A DNA stretch of 8,810 bases from Candidatus Sumerlaeota bacterium (GTDB lineage Bacteria; UBP6; UBA1177), in NCBI GenBank assembly GCA_007136595.1, contig SLGQ01000130.1:1-8810 (forward strand). The letters run 5' to 3'. Of this stretch, positions 5,906 through 8,810 are shown one piece after another (the first letter of the stretch is position 1; each line of letters starts with the position of its first letter). The notes under the pieces were generated by a model. That model saw nothing but the letters and a program-made list of their open reading frames with translations. It ran no database searches and had not been told where the DNA came from. The position numbers were made by a program, and so were the translations under genes.

Positions 5906-7822
5906 ATGTTTGAAATAACACTCCCTGACGGGAAACATATAGATAGCAACTTAAATGAAAGCTGGCTTGATTTCATAAAAAGAGAGATCGGGGCAGGTCT
6001 TGCTAAAAGTGCTGTTGCTGTTTCCATAAACGACAGACTTGTTGATGTTTCAGAACCTGTCCAGTCAGGAGAAATGAAAGTTGTTACCCTCAAAAGTCCA
6101 GAAGGACTTAACATTGTAAGACACTCTGCAGCCCACATCATGGCAGATGCCGTAACTCAGATATTCCCTGATACGAAAGTTACCATAGGTCCTTCAATAG
6201 AAACCGGGTTTTACTATGATTTTGATTCTCCCCACCGTTTTTCAGAATCAGATTTTGAAACTATTGAAAAAAAGATGGCAGAGATCATTAAAGCGAACAT
6301 CCCTTTCAAAAGGAAAGTGGTTTCAAAAGAAGAAGCGATCGAACTTTTTTCAAAAATGGGGGAAACATATAAAATAGAACTTATCGAAGAGATAAATGAA
6401 CCGACAGTTTCCCTTTATTTTCACGGTGATTTTGTTGATCTTTGCAGAGGTCCGCACCTTCCCGATACAGGTTTTGTAAAAACCTTCAAACTTCTTTCGG
6501 TTGCTGGAGCTTACTGGCGTGGAGATGAAAAAAATAAAATGCTTCAGAGGCTTTATGCCACAGCTTTCAACTCAAAGAACGACCTTGAACAATATCTTAA
6601 AATGGTTGAAGAAGCTAAAGAAAGAGATCACAGAAAACTTGGGAAAGAACTTGATCTCTTCGAGTTTTCCGAAGATATAGGACAAGGTCTTGTTCTTTGG
6701 ACACCAAATGGCGGAATAGTAAGAACGGTCATTGAAAACTTTTGGAAAAAAGAACACTATAGAAATGGTTATGAATTGATCTATACCCCTCATATTGGAA
6801 GATCGAAATTGTGGGAAACAAGCGGACATCTTGACTTCTACAAAGAGGGAATGTACAGCCCTATGGATATAGATGGCGAAGATTACTATGCAAAACCGAT
6901 GAACTGTCCATTTCACATAGTTCTTTATAAAAGAAAAAAGTGGAGTTACAGAGAATTTCCTTTCCGTTGGGCGGAACTTGGAACAGTTTACCGTTATGAA
7001 AAATCAGGGACACTGAATGGACTTAAAAGAGTGAGAGGTTTCACTCAGGACGATGCCCACCTTTTCTGTACAATGGAGCAGTTAGAGCAGGAAATAACCA
7101 GGGTTCTCAATTTTTCCATTTATATGTTAAAAAGCTTTGATTTTTCATCATATAAACTTTATTTAAGCACCCGTCCTGAATCTGATTTTGTGGGAGAAGT
7201 AAGCGTATGGGACAAAGCGGAAGAAGCTCTTGAGGCAACTCTTAAAAAGTCGGGCCTTGAGTGGGAACTTAACAAAGGTGACGGTGCTTTCTATGGACCT
7301 AAGATCGATATTCTCGTTACCGATTCAATAGGAAGAGAATGGCAGCTTTCAACGATACAGGTTGATTTTAATCTTCCGGAAAGATTTGACCTTTCATACA
7401 TCGGTGAAGATGGACAGGAACATAGACCCATAATGATACACAGGGCACTTCTTGGATCTATTGAAAGATTCTTCGGAGTTCTTATTGAACACTTCAAAGG
7501 TGCTTTTCCTGTGTGGCTTGCTCCGGTACAGGTTGCTTTACTTACTGTAGCAGACAGACATGTTGAAACGGCACAGAAACTTGAGAAAAAATTTCTGAAA
7601 AAAGGGATAAGAGTAAAAATTGATGACAGGAACGAAAAAATAGGTTATAAAATAAGGGAATGGTCAATGGAAAAAGTTCCTTACATTCTTGTTCTGGGAG
7701 ATGCGGAAGCTTCTCTTGATAAGATTCCGGTAAGGGAAAGAGGCGGAAAACAAATTTCGTTTGAAGTTGATGAGTTCATAGAAAAGATTAATAACGAAAA
7801 TTCAGGGGGAGTCTATTTTTAA
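5906..7822 (+). CDS. thrS: Threonyl-tRNA synthetase
   Basis: Class II synthetase that charges tRNA-Thr and removes mischarged serine. The 638 residues match the full-length bacterial form. Seen in order: TGS domain (about 1-62); N2 editing domain with HSAAH (H73, H77) and DLCRGPH (C180, H184), the metal-like editing pocket residues; catalytic core with zinc ligands C334 (MNCPFH), H385 (DDAHLF) and H512 (IHRALLGS); motif 2 around VYRYE with R363; motif 3 with R513; and the C-terminal anticodon-binding domain from about 535 (WLAPVQVALLTVADRH, later GYKIREW). All key residues are present. It starts after AGGGG (5896-5900) and follows tRNA-Val on what looks like one transcript. Its stop codon overlaps the infC start by one base. 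No T-box leader precedes it, and I see no tRNA-Thr-like operator of the E. coli kind in the 33-base leader. Confidence 0.98.
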   Translation: MFEITLPDGKHIDSNLNESWLDFIKREIGAGLAKSAVAVSINDRLVDVSEPVQSGEMKVVTLKSPEGLNIVRHSAAHIMADAVTQIFPDTKVTIGPSIETGFYYDFDSPHRFSESDFETIEKKMAEIIKANIPFKRKVVSKEEAIELFSKMGETYKIELIEEINEPTVSLYFHGDFVDLCRGPHLPDTGFVKTFKLLSVAGAYWRGDEKNKMLQRLYATAFNSKNDLEQYLKMVEEAKERDHRKLGKELDLFEFSEDIGQGLVLWTPNGGIVRTVIENFWKKEHYRNGYELIYTPHIGRSKLWETSGHLDFYKEGMYSPMDIDGEDYYAKPMNCPFHIVLYKRKKWSYREFPFRWAELGTVYRYEKSGTLNGLKRVRGFTQDDAHLFCTMEQLEQEITRVLNFSIYMLKSFDFSSYKLYLSTRPESDFVGEVSVWDKAEEALEATLKKSGLEWELNKGDGAFYGPKIDILVTDSIGREWQLSTIQVDFNLPERFDLSYIGEDGQEHRPIMIHRALLGSIERFFGVLIEHFKGAFPVWLAPVQVALLTVADRHVETAQKLEKKFLKKGIRVKIDDRNEKIGYKIREWSMEKVPYILVLGDAEASLDKIPVRERGGKQISFEVDEFIEKINNENSGGVYF

Positions 7823-8376
7823 TGGTATCAAAAAACAGCAGAAATGAACCAAAAGCCGAACAACAGGGAGCCGGACTGGTAAATGAAACTATAAAAGCGT
7901 TGACCATGCGCGTTATTACACCATCCGGTGAAGTTCTTGGCGTTCTTACAAAAAGAGATGCATTGGACAGAGCCAGAGACTTCGGGCTGGACCTGGTATG
8001 TGTTTCCCCGAACACAGATCCGATAGTTTGTAAGATAATGGATTTTGGAAAACATCTTTACAAGATGAAAAAGAAAGCAAAAAAAGCCAAGCAAAATCAG
8101 GCTATTGTGGAAATTAAAGAGCTGAAACTGAGACCAAACACAGACACCCACGATCTTATGACTAAGATCAGACATGCAAAAAAGTTCCTTGAAGATGGGA
8201 ACAAAGTTAAATTTACTGTTTTTTTCAGGGGAAGAGAGATCATGTTTGCAGAAAAAGCTCTTGAAAACCTGAACCTCATTATTGCTGAACTGGGGGGCGA
8301 AGAAACTGTTATAATTGAACTTGACAGTATCGTCAGAAACAAAAGAATGACAATGATGGTATCACCGAAAAATTGA
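7822..8376 (+). CDS. infC: Translation initiation factor IF-3
   Basis: IF-3 binds the 30S subunit, blocks premature 50S joining and checks start codon and initiator tRNA. The 184 residues fit the family (E. coli 180). The N domain (about 20-82) starts LVNETIKALTMRVITPSGEV and includes DPIVCKIMDFGKHLYKM; a Lys-rich linker (about 82-96) follows; the C domain (about 97-183) has EIKELKLRPNTDTHDL and VFFRGREIMF. The start is ATG, overlapping the thrS stop as TAATG, so translation is probably coupled to thrS. GGGGGAG (7805-7811) is the ribosome site, inside thrS. The rare AUU start used for autoregulation in enterobacteria is not present, so that control is unlikely here. rpmI follows after 13 bases. 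Confidence 0.97.
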   Translation: MVSKNSRNEPKAEQQGAGLVNETIKALTMRVITPSGEVLGVLTKRDALDRARDFGLDLVCVSPNTDPIVCKIMDFGKHLYKMKKKAKKAKQNQAIVEIKELKLRPNTDTHDLMTKIRHAKKFLEDGNKVKFTVFFRGREIMFAEKALENLNLIIAELGGEETVIIELDSIVRNKRMTMMVSPKN

Positions 8377-8389
8377 GGGAGAAAGAATT

Positions 8390-8587
8390 ATGCCCAAAAT
8401 GAAAACTAACAGAGCCGCTGCAAAAAGAGTTAAAAGCACAGGCAGTGGAAAACTTAAGAGATGGCACGCATTTAAAAGCCACATTCTTACAAAGAAAAGT
8501 CGTAAAAGAAAAAGAAATCTCAGGAAGGGTGCGATTATAGAAAAGCAGGATGTCGCCCAGATGAAAAGACTTCTTCCTTACCTGTAA
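8390..8587 (+). CDS. rpmI: Large ribosomal subunit protein bL35
   Basis: A 65-residue basic protein beginning MPKMKTNRAAAKRVKSTGSG and containing FKSHILTKKSRKRKRNLRKG, ending RLLPYL. These are the standard bL35 blocks and the standard length. It is part of the 50S subunit. The ribosome site GAGGGAG (8375-8381) overlaps the infC stop codon, so the two genes are tightly linked. rplT starts 14 bases after the stop. Confidence 0.97.
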   Translation: MPKMKTNRAAAKRVKSTGSGKLKRWHAFKSHILTKKSRKRKRNLRKGAIIEKQDVAQMKRLLPYL

Positions 8588-8601
8588 AATAGGAGTTAAA
8601 A

Positions 8602-8810
8602 ATGAGAGTTAAAAGAGGATTCAAAGCAAAAAAAAGAAGAAAGGCAATACTGAAGGCTGCAAAAGGGAACTATATGTCAAGGTCAAGGACCTTTAGAGTT
8701 GCCAAAGAAACCGTTGAAAGAGGATGGGCTTTTTCTTATGCCCACAGAAAACTTAAAAAAAGAGAATTTAGGAAACTCTGGATTACCAGAATAAATGCCG
8801 CTGTCAGAGA
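8602..8810 (+). CDS. rplT: Large ribosomal subunit protein bL20, N-terminal part (continues past window)
   Basis: bL20 binds 23S rRNA and is needed for early 50S assembly. In other bacteria it also represses its own operon by binding the mRNA. The window holds 69 codons of an expected 115-120: MRVKRGFKAKKRRKAILKAA, then RSRTFRVAKETVERG and REFRKLWITRINAAVR, all standard bL20 blocks. The usual Ala after Met1 is missing, and the common KGYYGARSR segment reads KGNYMSRSR here. AGGAG at 8591-8595 gives a well-spaced ribosome site. In many bacteria pheS and pheT follow; that lies outside this window. Confidence 0.96.
   Translation, partial: MRVKRGFKAKKRRKAILKAAKGNYMSRSRTFRVAKETVERGWAFSYAHRKLKKREFRKLWITRINAAVR

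Overview
The window is a bacterial chromosome segment, AT-rich by eye. It comes most likely from a diderm lineage with affinities to the former Deltaproteobacteria/Myxococcota. The grounds are the wording of the IleRS, the gene order tRNA-Val, thrS, infC, rpmI, rplT, an apparent lipoprotein with an (Asp-Thr-Gly)n linker, and a secreted protein ending in an acidic Pro-Asp-Glu tail and a Gly-Cys-Ser-Cys motif. The placement is inference from remembered family sequences, not from a search.

There are three blocks. (1) Positions 1-2215, minus strand: the N-terminal 738 codons of isoleucyl-tRNA synthetase (ileS), read leftwards from a good sigma70-type promoter in a 181-bp divergent intergenic region. 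The C-terminus lies outside the window. (2) Positions 2397-5634, plus strand: three genes for exported proteins, each with a plausible promoter of its own: a 112-residue protein built of six Tyr-x-Asn-Gln-Ala repeats (resembles DUF6150), a 479-residue lipoprotein with a ZU5-like module and two kinds of short tandem repeat, and a 427-residue secreted zincin-like protein with a HEMAH motif and an acidic, Cys-ended tail. (3) Positions 5747-8810, plus strand: a strong promoter, tRNA-Val(GAC), then thrS, infC, rpmI and the first 69 codons of rplT, the classical translation operon with very tight spacing.

Blocks 1 and 3 are ordinary translation genes. Block 2 is the accessory part: three cell-envelope or secreted proteins of uncertain function set between housekeeping genes, with no transposase, integrase or attachment-like repeat to mark them as a recent insertion. 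The most interesting signals are the internal repeats (a 13-residue protein repeat, an 18-bp repeat encoding SGDPIM, a perfect 9-bp repeat encoding DTG), the truncated MYXO-CTERM-like tail, the HDGH form of the IleRS HIGH motif, and the tRNA-Val that appears to share a transcript with thrS. I see no CRISPR array, insertion sequence or defence system. No intergenic stretch exceeds 200 bases.
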